A stretch of 64,000 bases of DNA from Bacteroidaceae bacterium (GTDB lineage Bacteria > Bacteroidota > Bacteroidia > Bacteroidales > Bacteroidaceae), in the NCBI GenBank assembly GCA_017469925.1, contig JAFUFK010000012.1:124001-188000 (forward strand), given 5' to 3'. A program made the position numbers and the translations under genes. Each line of letters starts with the position of its first letter. Positions within the stretch are counted from its first letter, which is position 1. Below are positions 1 through 7,923 of the stretch, in pieces. Under the pieces are notes generated by a model, which was given only the letters and a program-made list of their open reading frames with translations, had not been told where the DNA came from and made no database searches.

Positions 1-2487
1 TCCAAGACGGAGGTGGTGCTGGGATTTTCGGACGACAAGAGGGACACCATCAACGTGGGTAACATCGAACTCAAGCCCTCCGAGACGCTGATGAAGATGC
101 TGGAAGTGAAGGGACGGGCGCGACGCTTCACTGTTCGTGGCGACACCATCGTTTTCCATCCCGAAGCCTTCCACCTACAAGAAGGTGCGCGTCTGGACGA
201 ACTCATCAAGCAGTTGCCGGGCGTGCAGGTGGCCGACGATGGCAGCATGACGTGGAACGGTAAGCCCATCCGCATTACCATGGACGGTGAGAGCCTCTTC
301 GGTGGCAACGGTCTCGTCAGTCAACTACCTGTTGAGGCTGTGGAGAACATTAAGGCTTACAATAAGGCCTCAAAATTCAGCGAACGTACAGGAAAGGACG
401 ATGGTCAGGAGGACATGGTACTGGACCTGACCGTCAAGCCCGGCTTTCTCGACCGCTGGTACGGTGATGCCTCTGCCGGCTATCAAAGCCCCAAGCACTA
501 TGATGCAGACCTCGACATGCATCGCTTCTCCAAAATCAATCCCGCCATACTCTTGCTTAACGCGAATAACGTGAACAGGCAGAAACACCGTACCATGAAC
601 GGAGGTTGGATTCGTCAGGGCAACGGCCATGGACAGGGGCAGAGCGCGACAGGAGGCTATCAGCACAACTGGCGACAAAAGGAGGGCACGCAGGAGATGC
701 GCAGCCGCTATAGTTTCAGTGGTGGACTCTCGCATTTCGACAATTGGAGCATGACGCGCAGCGAGACTGAGGACTATTTGGAGAATGCCGATGACAAGCG
801 TACCAACACGAAAACCTATCAGCGCAACCACGCCCTCAATCCCTATCTTAATGCGAATCTGTCTTGGGACCTCGACTCACTGAACACCCTTATTTTTGAA
901 GCCAATGCAGACTACACGGACATGCGCAATCACGGACGCACGGACATGGAGCAGGTTGGCATGCTCCGGCGGCTGACGCACAACCAAGGCACGGGGCATG
1001 AGTTCAAGTTCGACACCAAAGGCACTTGGCATCACTTTATGGGCAAAGATGCTTCGCTCGGTGCCAGCTATAACATCCGATTTGCCGACCGAGAAGATGA
1101 ACAATGGACCGATCGCGAAGTTGAGGACCTGCGTAGTGTAGCCGGCGATTTGCCCACAGGGACTACGCTCTCCTCCCTTCTCTCCCAACACACCCTTACC
1201 CCCTCCACCTCCTTCTCCGCTACAGCCGAAGGACACTACAAGCAGTGGCTTCTGAAAAGGTGGCTCTTGGGTGCGGAGTATTCCTTTGACTATAAGCGCA
1301 ACCATAGTCGTCAGGACTTCGATACAAACGGGTTCGCCGATGTCGCCAATACCTATCGCGACCACAACAATCTCTGGCGCCACGGCCTGAGCCTCAACTC
1401 AACCATCGACCTCAGCCCCATAAAACTCATGCCTCGTCTCTCGACGAAGTGGCAGCACGAGCATCAAGACTACCAGCGTGGCCTTCTCGATACCACCGCC
1501 ACGCGCCAACGCCTGCTCCTTACACCCTCCTTACGCGTCACGTGGAAGATGGCCAAGACCATCGGGATAGAGTTGAATTATGACTATTCCACTACGCAAC
1601 CCTCGCTCTTCAGTACACTGGCCTATCGCGACCAGACTGACCCACTCTACATCAGGGAGGGCAACCCCGGTCTGAAGGACACCCATACCAACAACGTCCG
1701 ACTGAACTTCAACACCGTGCTGGCCAGGCAGCAACTCTCGCTCAGCACAACTGTCGCCTACAGGACCAGCGACCGCGAGACGCGCACGGCCCTCATCTAC
1801 CAACCCTCCACAGGCGTCTATACCAGCCATCCAGAAAATGTGCGCGGTTCCCGTTCCTGGAGTTTCCGACTGAACTATGACCAGGGGTTTGGTGACATCT
1901 TTCGCCTACAGAATGACTTCCGGCTCACTTCGGAGCAGAACTATGCCTTCCTCACGCAAATTATCACAGTCCCTCTTCCCCTCCCCCTTGGAGAAGGCTG
2001 GGAGGGAGTCGCCACACTCAACCGCCAGCAGCAATTCCGCACCACCGACCGCCTCACGATTTCTGCCGATTGGAATTGGCTGAAGTTGTCCCTCTATGGT
2101 GAACTGAACCCTAACCGCCTCCACTATTCAGCCTTGCCCGACCAGAATACCACTGTCTGGTCCAACAACATCGGGTTACGAGGCGAACTGACAAAAGGTA
2201 AATTCGTGTTCACTACTGCCATCACGGAGTGTATGTACAGCGGCTACACCATAGAGAGCATGAATCGCAACCTCCTCGTATGGGATGCCTCCGTCACATG
2301 GAAAATCCTTAAGAATAAGGCCCGCCTGCGTTTAGAACTGGATGACATCCTCAATGCCGAGGACAATAAAAGGATTTCCCAAAGTGCCTCTCAGCAGACC
2401 GTCACGCGCTACGACTACCGTCACCATTTCGTGGCCCTCTCTCTGTCCTATTATCTGGACGCCAAAGAGGGGCGGGGGCGATTGTAA
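1..2487 (+). CDS. Outer-membrane beta-barrel / TonB-receptor-like protein (5' end missing)
   Basis: The reading frame is open from base 1, so the N-terminus (signal peptide and probably a carboxypeptidase-regulatory-like domain) lies outside the window. The visible part begins with the tail of a CarboxypepD-like fold. A plug-like segment follows (LDELIKQLPGVQVADDGSMTW, then VEAVENIKAYN), and then a long region of alternating aromatic/polar strands typical of Bacteroidetes outer-membrane beta-barrel family proteins. The C-terminus (YDYRHHFVALSLSYYL) resembles a last beta strand. Substrate unknown. Oddity: at bases about 1971-2015 a C-rich/G-rich inverted repeat is translated in frame as PLPLPLGEGWEGV, which does not resemble barrel sequence and looks like an inserted intergenic-type repeat. 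The ATG-like start at base 13 is not the true start. Confidence 0.85.
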   Translation, partial: SKTEVVLGFSDDKRDTINVGNIELKPSETLMKMLEVKGRARRFTVRGDTIVFHPEAFHLQEGARLDELIKQLPGVQVADDGSMTWNGKPIRITMDGESLFGGNGLVSQLPVEAVENIKAYNKASKFSERTGKDDGQEDMVLDLTVKPGFLDRWYGDASAGYQSPKHYDADLDMHRFSKINPAILLLNANNVNRQKHRTMNGGWIRQGNGHGQGQSATGGYQHNWRQKEGTQEMRSRYSFSGGLSHFDNWSMTRSETEDYLENADDKRTNTKTYQRNHALNPYLNANLSWDLDSLNTLIFEANADYTDMRNHGRTDMEQVGMLRRLTHNQGTGHEFKFDTKGTWHHFMGKDASLGASYNIRFADREDEQWTDREVEDLRSVAGDLPTGTTLSSLLSQHTLTPSTSFSATAEGHYKQWLLKRWLLGAEYSFDYKRNHSRQDFDTNGFADVANTYRDHNNLWRHGLSLNSTIDLSPIKLMPRLSTKWQHEHQDYQRGLLDTTATRQRLLLTPSLRVTWKMAKTIGIELNYDYSTTQPSLFSTLAYRDQTDPLYIREGNPGLKDTHTNNVRLNFNTVLARQQLSLSTTVAYRTSDRETRTALIYQPSTGVYTSHPENVRGSRSWSFRLNYDQGFGDIFRLQNDFRLTSEQNYAFLTQIITVPLPLPLGEGWEGVATLNRQQQFRTTDRLTISADWNWLKLSLYGELNPNRLHYSALPDQNTTVWSNNIGLRGELTKGKFVFTTAITECMYSGYTIESMNRNLLVWDASVTWKILKNKARLRLELDDILNAEDNKRISQSASQQTVTRYDYRHHFVALSLSYYLDAKEGRGRL
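1971..2015. repeat. C-rich/G-rich inverted repeat inside the beta-barrel gene
   Basis: A run of pyrimidines (CCCTCTTCCCCTCCCCC) is followed by GGAGAAGGCTGGGAGGGAG, so the two halves can pair. It is translated in frame as VPLPLPLGEGWEGV without disrupting the gene. Similar C-rich runs occur in non-coding sequence here (about 11120-11150 and 13403-13427), which supports a dispersed repeat rather than native barrel sequence. Confidence 0.5.
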
Positions 2488-2531
2488 CAAAATTGTAACA
2501 CGAAATATTTCGCCGAATGGCGTCGAGTTCG

Positions 2532-2539
2532 TACCTTTG
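2532..2539 (+). promoter_or_regulatory. Bacteroidetes -7 box for the Na/Pi cotransporter
   Basis: TACCTTTG matches TAnnTTTG and lies only 8 nt before the ATG at 2548. Transcription from it would give a nearly leaderless mRNA. No clear TTG -33 element is seen. Confidence 0.55.
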
Positions 2540-2547
2540 CAGGTGAT

Positions 2548-4509
2548 ATGGAAGACTCTCAATCCCTTTTCTTAGTCGCGTTCCGACTGCTCGGTTCGCT
2601 GGCACTGCTTGTCTTCGGTATGAAGCGCATGAGCGAGGCCTTGCAAAAAATGGCCGGCCCGGGCCTGCGCCACGCCCTGGGCCGCATGACTACGAATCGC
2701 CTGACGGGCATGCTGACGGGCGTACTGGTGACGGCTGCCGTGCAGTCCTCGACGGCCACGACGGTGATGACCGTCTCGTTCGTCAACGCGGGCCTGCTCT
2801 CGCTGGCCCAGGCCATCTCGGTCATTATGGGTGCCAACATCGGTACGACACTTACGGCCTGGATTATGTCGGCGGGCATGGTGGGGGCGTCGGCCTCGTT
2901 CAGCGTTACCGACCTGGTGTGGCCTACGTTCGTCGTGGCCATGTTCCTTATCTATAAGAAGCGGCACGAGACGGTGGGCGACTTCCTCTTTGGCATGGCT
3001 TTCCTGTTCCTGGGCTTGGGCACGCTCAGGCAGACGGGCACCGACCTGAACCTGGGCGAGAACCCTGCCGTGCTGGCATTCTTCTCCAGCTTCGACCCCA
3101 ATAGTTTCGCGACGACGCTGCTGTTCCTGCTGATTGGCGGACTGCTGACGATGTGTGTGCAGTCGTCGGCTGCCATTATGGCCATCACGATGATTCTGTG
3201 CTCGACGGGCGCCCTGCCCGTCTATCAGGGCATAGCCTTGGTGATGGGCGAGAACATCGGTACGACGGTGACTTCGAACCTGGCGGCCCTGTCGGCATCG
3301 ACCCAGGCCCGGCGGGCTGCCTTTGCCCATATGTTCTTCAACCTGTTTGGTGTCTGCTGGATATTGGTCGTCTTCCATCCGTTTGTCGATTTCGTGTGCA
3401 ACCTGGCGGGCTACGACGGCACGAACCCCGAGCGCCTGTCCGTAGTGCTGGCCACCTTCCACACCTGCTTCAATGTGGCCAATACGGCCCTGCTCATCGG
3501 CTTCGTGCCCCAGATAGAGCGCATCGTGCGCTGGGTCATCAAGGACCGCCCGGCGGCCGAGGGCCAGCCCGTGCGCTTGCAGTATATCGGTGCCGGTCTG
3601 GTTGCTACGCCCGAAATCATGGTGTTCCAGGCGCAGAAGGAGACGGCCCTGTTTGCCGACCGCGTGCAGCGCATGTTTGGCATGGTGGAGATGCTGACTG
3701 TCGAGACGGATGCCCAGGAGCGGGAGAAACTCTTTGCCCGCATCGAGAAGTATGAGGACATCACCGACAACATGGAGACGGAGATTGCCCGTTACCTGGA
3801 GGAGGTGAGCAACGGACACCTCTCGGACGAGACGAAGGCTAAAATCCGCAGCATGATGCGTCTGGTAGGTGAGTTGGAGAGCATCGGCGACTCGTGCTAT
3901 AAGTTGGCGCGCATCGTTCGCCGCAAGCAGTCGTCGAAGACGGACTTCACGGCGGAGCAGGATGCCGAACTGCATGAGATGATGAAGCTGGTGGGCGAGG
4001 CGCTGATGCAGATGTGCCTTGTCATGAGTGGTCGCCGGCAGGACTATAGCCTGCACGAGACGATGCGCCTCGAGGGTGATATCAACCAGTTGCGCGACCG
4101 ACTGCGCCAAGAGGCCGTGCAGACGCTCGACGGCGACGACTATCTGGCCAATACGATGTTCCTGGACCTGGTGGGCGAGTGCGAGCGTCTGGGCGACTAT
4201 GTCGTGAATGTCGTCGAGGCCCGGCTCTCGGGGGCGGGTCTGCTGGTCGATGCCAGCCTGAAGACCGTCATGGCCGACGGCGAGCACGTCTCGCTTACCC
4301 GTACCGAGTTCGACCTGCTCCGGCTTCTCCACGACAATCCGAGTCGCGTCTTTTCGCGTCAGGAACTCATCGACAAGGCTTGGCCCGACGATACGGTGGT
4401 CACCGACCGTACGGTCGATGTCTGCATAGCCCGCCTGCGGAAGAAGTTGGGGCGCTATGCCGCGCGCATCGTCTCGCGCCAGGGTTTCGGCTATTGTTAC
4501 GAGACTTAG
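2548..4509 (+). CDS. Na/Pi cotransporter-PhoU protein with a C-terminal PhoB-type winged-helix domain
   Basis: 653 aa. Residues about 10-330 are a NptA/PNaS-type sodium-phosphate cotransporter with the duplicated signature QSSTATT (66-72) plus GANIGTT (95-101), and a second QSSAA near 206 plus GENIGTT. Residues about 360-560 are a PhoU-like helical region (VGELESIGDSCYKLARIV; VGECERLGDYVVNVVEARL). Usual family members of this kind stop here. This protein continues with residues 565-653, a complete OmpR/PhoB-family effector domain: LTRTEFDLLRLL, then the recognition-helix region DRTVDVCIARLRKKLG, then the wing VSRQGFGY. The frame is continuous with no intervening stop. PhoU domains are cytoplasmic, so the winged helix should face the cytoplasm and could bind DNA while membrane-anchored. 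Family calls are confident; the combined sensor/regulator role is inference. Confidence 0.92.
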   Translation: MEDSQSLFLVAFRLLGSLALLVFGMKRMSEALQKMAGPGLRHALGRMTTNRLTGMLTGVLVTAAVQSSTATTVMTVSFVNAGLLSLAQAISVIMGANIGTTLTAWIMSAGMVGASASFSVTDLVWPTFVVAMFLIYKKRHETVGDFLFGMAFLFLGLGTLRQTGTDLNLGENPAVLAFFSSFDPNSFATTLLFLLIGGLLTMCVQSSAAIMAITMILCSTGALPVYQGIALVMGENIGTTVTSNLAALSASTQARRAAFAHMFFNLFGVCWILVVFHPFVDFVCNLAGYDGTNPERLSVVLATFHTCFNVANTALLIGFVPQIERIVRWVIKDRPAAEGQPVRLQYIGAGLVATPEIMVFQAQKETALFADRVQRMFGMVEMLTVETDAQEREKLFARIEKYEDITDNMETEIARYLEEVSNGHLSDETKAKIRSMMRLVGELESIGDSCYKLARIVRRKQSSKTDFTAEQDAELHEMMKLVGEALMQMCLVMSGRRQDYSLHETMRLEGDINQLRDRLRQEAVQTLDGDDYLANTMFLDLVGECERLGDYVVNVVEARLSGAGLLVDASLKTVMADGEHVSLTRTEFDLLRLLHDNPSRVFSRQELIDKAWPDDTVVTDRTVDVCIARLRKKLGRYAARIVSRQGFGYCYET

Positions 4510-4593
4510 CATCGGACATAAGAGAGGCGTGCACCCCACCACCAATGTGTGTGAGATGCACGCCTCAAAAAATGCTCTATCTTGCAAGCTGCG

Positions 4594-4665
<72 letters not shown>

Positions 4666-4687
4666 ATCGATTGTGCGTTTGCGGGTG

Positions 4688-4695
4688 CAAAGATA
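4688..4695 (-). promoter_or_regulatory. -7 box for tRNA-Thr
   Basis: CAAAGATA on the plus strand is TATCTTTG on the minus strand, 22 nt upstream of the mature tRNA 5' end. Confidence 0.6.
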
Positions 4696-4735
4696 GTGCA
4701 AATCGAGCGAAAAAGCAAATAATGTGTGAACTTTT

Positions 4736-5878
4736 TTATTGCTCTAATTTTTTCAGTCCACCATTGTCCTGGAACAGGGTGACGCGAGTGGTGGGCTTCT
4801 TGTCGAACAGGACGTCGCTCAGGATTTCGGTGTAGCCGAATTGGCCCATGCTGCACTCCGTCTGTTGGTAGGTCTTGCCCAGGTCGAAGATGCTGACGGC
4901 CTCGCGCGCAGGTACATTATAGTATATGCCTTTCTCCAACTTGGCCTTCTTCTTGTCGGTCTCGGGATTCTCCTGCCTTTGAGGCAGCGAACCGGTGTTT
5001 CTTACGCTGATATAGACGGGCTGGCCCGAGAGGTCGTCGCGGTCCACGACACCCGAGATTTGGGAGAAGCGGAACAGGAGGTCGCGCTCGGTCTCCTGGG
5101 TGGGCAGATAGACGAGGCTGAACACCTCGGTACTGGTCTGCCGAGTACCGCTGAAGAGGCTCTCGAGGGCTTGGGCTTGCGTGTCGAGCTGGGCGAGCAT
5201 GAGCTGCAGTTGCTGTCCGTCCTTGGGGGTGTTGTCGGCTTCGCCGCGCACGAGGGCATTGCGGCTGTCGCGGATGTCGTAAATCTCCTGCGCACAGAGT
5301 TCTGCCATCTTGGCCGTGCTGCCTGCCGAGAGGATTTCCTGGTTCATGTATTGGCGCGGATTGGGCAGGGCCGGTGCGGGGACGCTCTGCGGCAGGGCGG
5401 GGAGCGACTCCTCCGCGGCTTCGGTGTTGATGGCGAGCAAGAGTCCGTCGTGGGTCAGCGAGACCAGTGGGGCCACGGTCTTGCTCTTGACCTTGACGTT
5501 GTAGGCTTTCGCCTTATCGGGCACGCCATAGGGTTCGATGGTGACGTCCTTGATGCTCCAGGCCGTGCTGGTCGCCGTCGGTACGTCGTTCAGTCGCAGG
5601 TAGCGGAAGGCATACTTGTTCAGTTCGCCCGGCGTGGTCAGGGTCTTTTCGCAGACGACGGTGATGCGCAGGGCCGTCTGGGGCAGGAAGTAGTTCACTC
5701 CCTCCAGCGTGCTCCCCGGCACGAAGTTGCTCACTTCGGTCTGGGCGGTGGCGAAAGGGAGGAAATGAGAAAACGAGAAGACTGCGAATAAGAGAGAGCG
5801 ATGCCAAACTTGTTTGAACATAGCCGAACGTGAGCAGGCTCGCCCCAAGGGCAAAATGAGAAGTGCAATTCGTTTCAT
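4736..5878 (-). CDS. DUF4831 family exported protein
   Basis: 380 aa. The core (VPGSTLEGVNYFLPQTALRI, then a long mixed alpha/beta region ending RVTLFQDNGGLKKLE) matches my recollection of the Bacteroidetes DUF4831 family; biochemical function is unknown. The N-terminus carries a signal peptide ending near ATAQ (about residue 46). It is unusually long because a stretch GRACSRSAMFKQVWHRS (about residues 12-28) separates MKRIALLILPL from AVFSFSHFLPFATA. This stretch may be a translated repeat insertion. Alternatively translation starts at the internal Met at 5821. It is transcribed towards the tRNA-Thr gene and stands alone. Confidence 0.8.
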   Translation of the reverse strand: MKRIALLILPLGRACSRSAMFKQVWHRSLLFAVFSFSHFLPFATAQTEVSNFVPGSTLEGVNYFLPQTALRITVVCEKTLTTPGELNKYAFRYLRLNDVPTATSTAWSIKDVTIEPYGVPDKAKAYNVKVKSKTVAPLVSLTHDGLLLAINTEAAEESLPALPQSVPAPALPNPRQYMNQEILSAGSTAKMAELCAQEIYDIRDSRNALVRGEADNTPKDGQQLQLMLAQLDTQAQALESLFSGTRQTSTEVFSLVYLPTQETERDLLFRFSQISGVVDRDDLSGQPVYISVRNTGSLPQRQENPETDKKKAKLEKGIYYNVPAREAVSIFDLGKTYQQTECSMGQFGYTEILSDVLFDKKPTTRVTLFQDNGGLKKLEQ

Positions 5879-5902
5879 ATCGTAGGTTTAATGGTTTAAT
5901 TC

Positions 5903-6727
5903 CTAATTCTTATCTCTTAATTTTTGATTTTTCAATAGGCCGAAGGCTTCCGGCAAGTGGCGGATGATGTCGCGGGCTAACATGCAATTTTCGCCCATTT
6001 CATCGGCAGAAAAGTCTCCTGCTGCGCCGTGGAGCCACACACCCAGGAGAGAAGCCTCCCGAGGCGTGTACCCCTGTGCCAGCAGTCCCGTGATGATGCC
6101 CGTGAGCACGTCGCCGCTGCCAGCCGTCGCCATGCCAGGATTACCCACACGGAGGCGGAGGACCTCTCCTTCCGGTGTGCAGACGTGGGTGGGATGGCCT
6201 TTGAGCACCACGAACACCCGGTGCCGGACGGCAAAGGCTGACACGCCCTCGGGGTCTCGACTGCCAGTCAGTCGCTTGGCCTCAAGGGGGTGGGGCGTAA
6301 GGATGGTGCTTGGGGGAATCTCTCCGTGCCATTCACGCTCCTGGGCCAGTACGTTGATGGCGTCGGCGTCGAATACGAGAGGAATGTCCCTGATGGCAAG
6401 GCACTTGCGGACGGCATCGCCGTCCTTGCCCAGCCCGGGACCGATGCCAATGGCGTTGAAGGCCTGCGGCGGCCACTGGCTCGTAATAATGGCTTCGGGG
6501 ACGGCGATTTGCAGGATTTGCCGGTTCTCCTCAGGTGTCAGGACGGTGAGTTTGCCAAGTCCGCTCCGTAGACAAGCCTCGGCGGATAAGATGGCGGCTC
6601 CGGCCATACCCCGACTGCCGACGACGAGCAGAGCGTGCCCCATCGTACCCTTGTGGGCGGAGGACGGTCGTGGGCGCCACATTGGCCTGAGTTCGGCCAC
6701 GTCGATGTCGCTGATTTTCGAAATCAT
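5903..6727 (-). CDS. nnrD: ADP-dependent NAD(P)H-hydrate dehydratase
   Basis: 274 aa from the ATG at 6727; a TTG at 6754 would extend it by 9 aa and is less likely. It repairs hydrated NAD(P)H (NADHX/NADPHX) in the cytoplasm. The ribokinase-like fold shows HKGTMGHALLVVGSRGMAGA near the N-terminus, GPGLG, DADAINVL, LTPHPLEAKRL and the nucleotide/anion-hole motif MATAGSGDVLTG. Only the C-terminal (YjeF-C) domain is present. The epimerase (NnrE) domain usually fused to it in bacteria is absent here and not adjacent. The gene is divergent from hpt across about 85 bp. Confidence 0.92.
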   Translation of the reverse strand: MISKISDIDVAELRPMWRPRPSSAHKGTMGHALLVVGSRGMAGAAILSAEACLRSGLGKLTVLTPEENRQILQIAVPEAIITSQWPPQAFNAIGIGPGLGKDGDAVRKCLAIRDIPLVFDADAINVLAQEREWHGEIPPSTILTPHPLEAKRLTGSRDPEGVSAFAVRHRVFVVLKGHPTHVCTPEGEVLRLRVGNPGMATAGSGDVLTGIITGLLAQGYTPREASLLGVWLHGAAGDFSADEMGENCMLARDIIRHLPEAFGLLKNQKLRDKN

Positions 6728-6783
6728 GCTGCGAAGATACGGATTAATTGACAATTTACAATTGATAATTGATAATTATTTTG

Positions 6784-6791
6784 TATTTTTG
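6784..6791 (+). promoter_or_regulatory. -7 box for the hpt-adk-obgE operon
   Basis: TATTTTTG (TAnnTTTG), 20 nt before the hpt ATG and preceded by an AT-rich tract of AATTGATAATT-like words. The 21 bp at 6772-6792 are identical to 63700-63720 before the MFS gene at the end of the window. Confidence 0.65.
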
Positions 6792-6811
6792 CAGCATAAA
6801 CCACATTTTCT

Positions 6812-7351
6812 ATGGCTCAGACGATACAAGTTAAGGACAAAACTTTTGCCGTTTCGATACCCGAAGCACAAATTCAGGCAGAAGTTCGGAGAGTGGCAAA
6901 AGAGATAGTACGCGACTATCAAGGACAGAATCCCGTATTTCTTGCAGTGTTGAATGGCTCGTTCATTTTTGCGGCCGACTTGCTCCGCGAGGTTGATATG
7001 CCTTGCGAGGTGTCTTTCGTGCGCTTGGCTTCCTACCAAGGCGTTAGCACGACGGGCGAGATTCGCGAAATCATGGGCCTTAACGTCGATGTCACGGGGC
7101 GGCCCGTCATCATTGTAGAGGACATTGTCGATACAGGCCTGACGATGGCCCACATGCTCGATACCCTACGGCGCCACAACCCCAGCAGCATCGACATCTG
7201 CACCCTGCTCCTGAAACCCGGCAAGTTGCAGGTCAGTCTCGACATCCGCTATTGCTGCTTGCAGATTCCCAACGACTTCATCGTCGGCTACGGACTCGAC
7301 TACGACGGCTATGGCCGCAATACAAAAGACATTTATACCTTAGTACAATGA
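6812..7351 (+). CDS. hpt: Hypoxanthine phosphoribosyltransferase
   Basis: 179 aa, normal length. Purine salvage: transfers phosphoribose from PRPP to hypoxanthine/guanine. The PRPP-binding loop VEDIVDTGLT (about 102-111) and the C-terminal hood residues (IPNDFIVGYGLDYDGYGRN) match the Hpt family. First gene of hpt-adk-obgE; its TGA overlaps the adk ATG (ATGA), so translation is probably coupled. Confidence 0.95.
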   Translation: MAQTIQVKDKTFAVSIPEAQIQAEVRRVAKEIVRDYQGQNPVFLAVLNGSFIFAADLLREVDMPCEVSFVRLASYQGVSTTGEIREIMGLNVDVTGRPVIIVEDIVDTGLTMAHMLDTLRRHNPSSIDICTLLLKPGKLQVSLDIRYCCLQIPNDFIVGYGLDYDGYGRNTKDIYTLVQ

Positions 7352-7920
7352 AGAATATCATCATCTTTGGTGCGCCTGGAAGTGGAAAGGGCACCTACAG
7401 CGAGGCCATCGTCGAGAAGTATGGCATGGGACACATCAGTACGGGCGACGTGCTGCGCAGTGAGATTAAGAACGGCACCGAAGTGGGCCGAATGGCCAAA
7501 GACATCATCGACAAGGGCCAGCTGATTCCTGACGAACTGATGATTCGGATTTTGGCCAAGACCTACGACAGCCTGCCAGAGGGTCAGGGGGTCATCTTCG
7601 ACGGATTCCCCCGCACCATTGCACAGGCCGAGGCCCTAAAGCAGATGCTCCAGGAACGCGGACACGACATGGGAGTAATGGTGGAACTGATTGTCGATGA
7701 ACAGACGCTGATGGAACGCCTCCTGCGCCGTGCACAGATTGAAGGCCGTGCCGACGACAATGCCGAGACCATTGCCAAGCGCTTTGCCGTCTATCACAGT
7801 CAGACCGAACCCCTCGCCGCCTGGTTCGAAAAGGAGGGCATCCGCCACACCTTCACCTGGGAAGGCAGTAAGGACCAGATGCTGGCCAACATCTTTGCCT
7901 TCCTCGATACACTAAAGTAA
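7348..7920 (+). CDS. adk: Adenylate kinase
   Basis: 190 aa starting at the ATG that overlaps the hpt stop; an upstream in-frame extension from 7252 overlaps hpt and is not real. P-loop GAPGSGKG (8-15), NMP-binding segment HISTGDVLRSEI, and FDGFPRT. The LID is the short type (RRAQIEGRADDN), without the zinc-binding insertion of longer bacterial enzymes. Interconverts AMP + ATP with 2 ADP. It lies 3 nt upstream of obgE. Confidence 0.96.
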   Translation: MKNIIIFGAPGSGKGTYSEAIVEKYGMGHISTGDVLRSEIKNGTEVGRMAKDIIDKGQLIPDELMIRILAKTYDSLPEGQGVIFDGFPRTIAQAEALKQMLQERGHDMGVMVELIVDEQTLMERLLRRAQIEGRADDNAETIAKRFAVYHSQTEPLAAWFEKEGIRHTFTWEGSKDQMLANIFAFLDTLK

Positions 7921-7923
7921 GGA

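Noticed and set aside
1177..1212. Second repeat insertion in the beta-barrel gene (pyrimidine-rich LSSLLSQHTLTPSTSFS segment)
   Set aside because: It lacks the inverted G-rich half seen at 1971-2015, and the peptide is compatible with a serine/threonine-rich loop.
7252..7347. N-terminal extension of adenylate kinase
   Set aside because: It overlaps the conserved C-terminus of hpt in another frame; the ATG at 7348 gives the canonical P-loop position.
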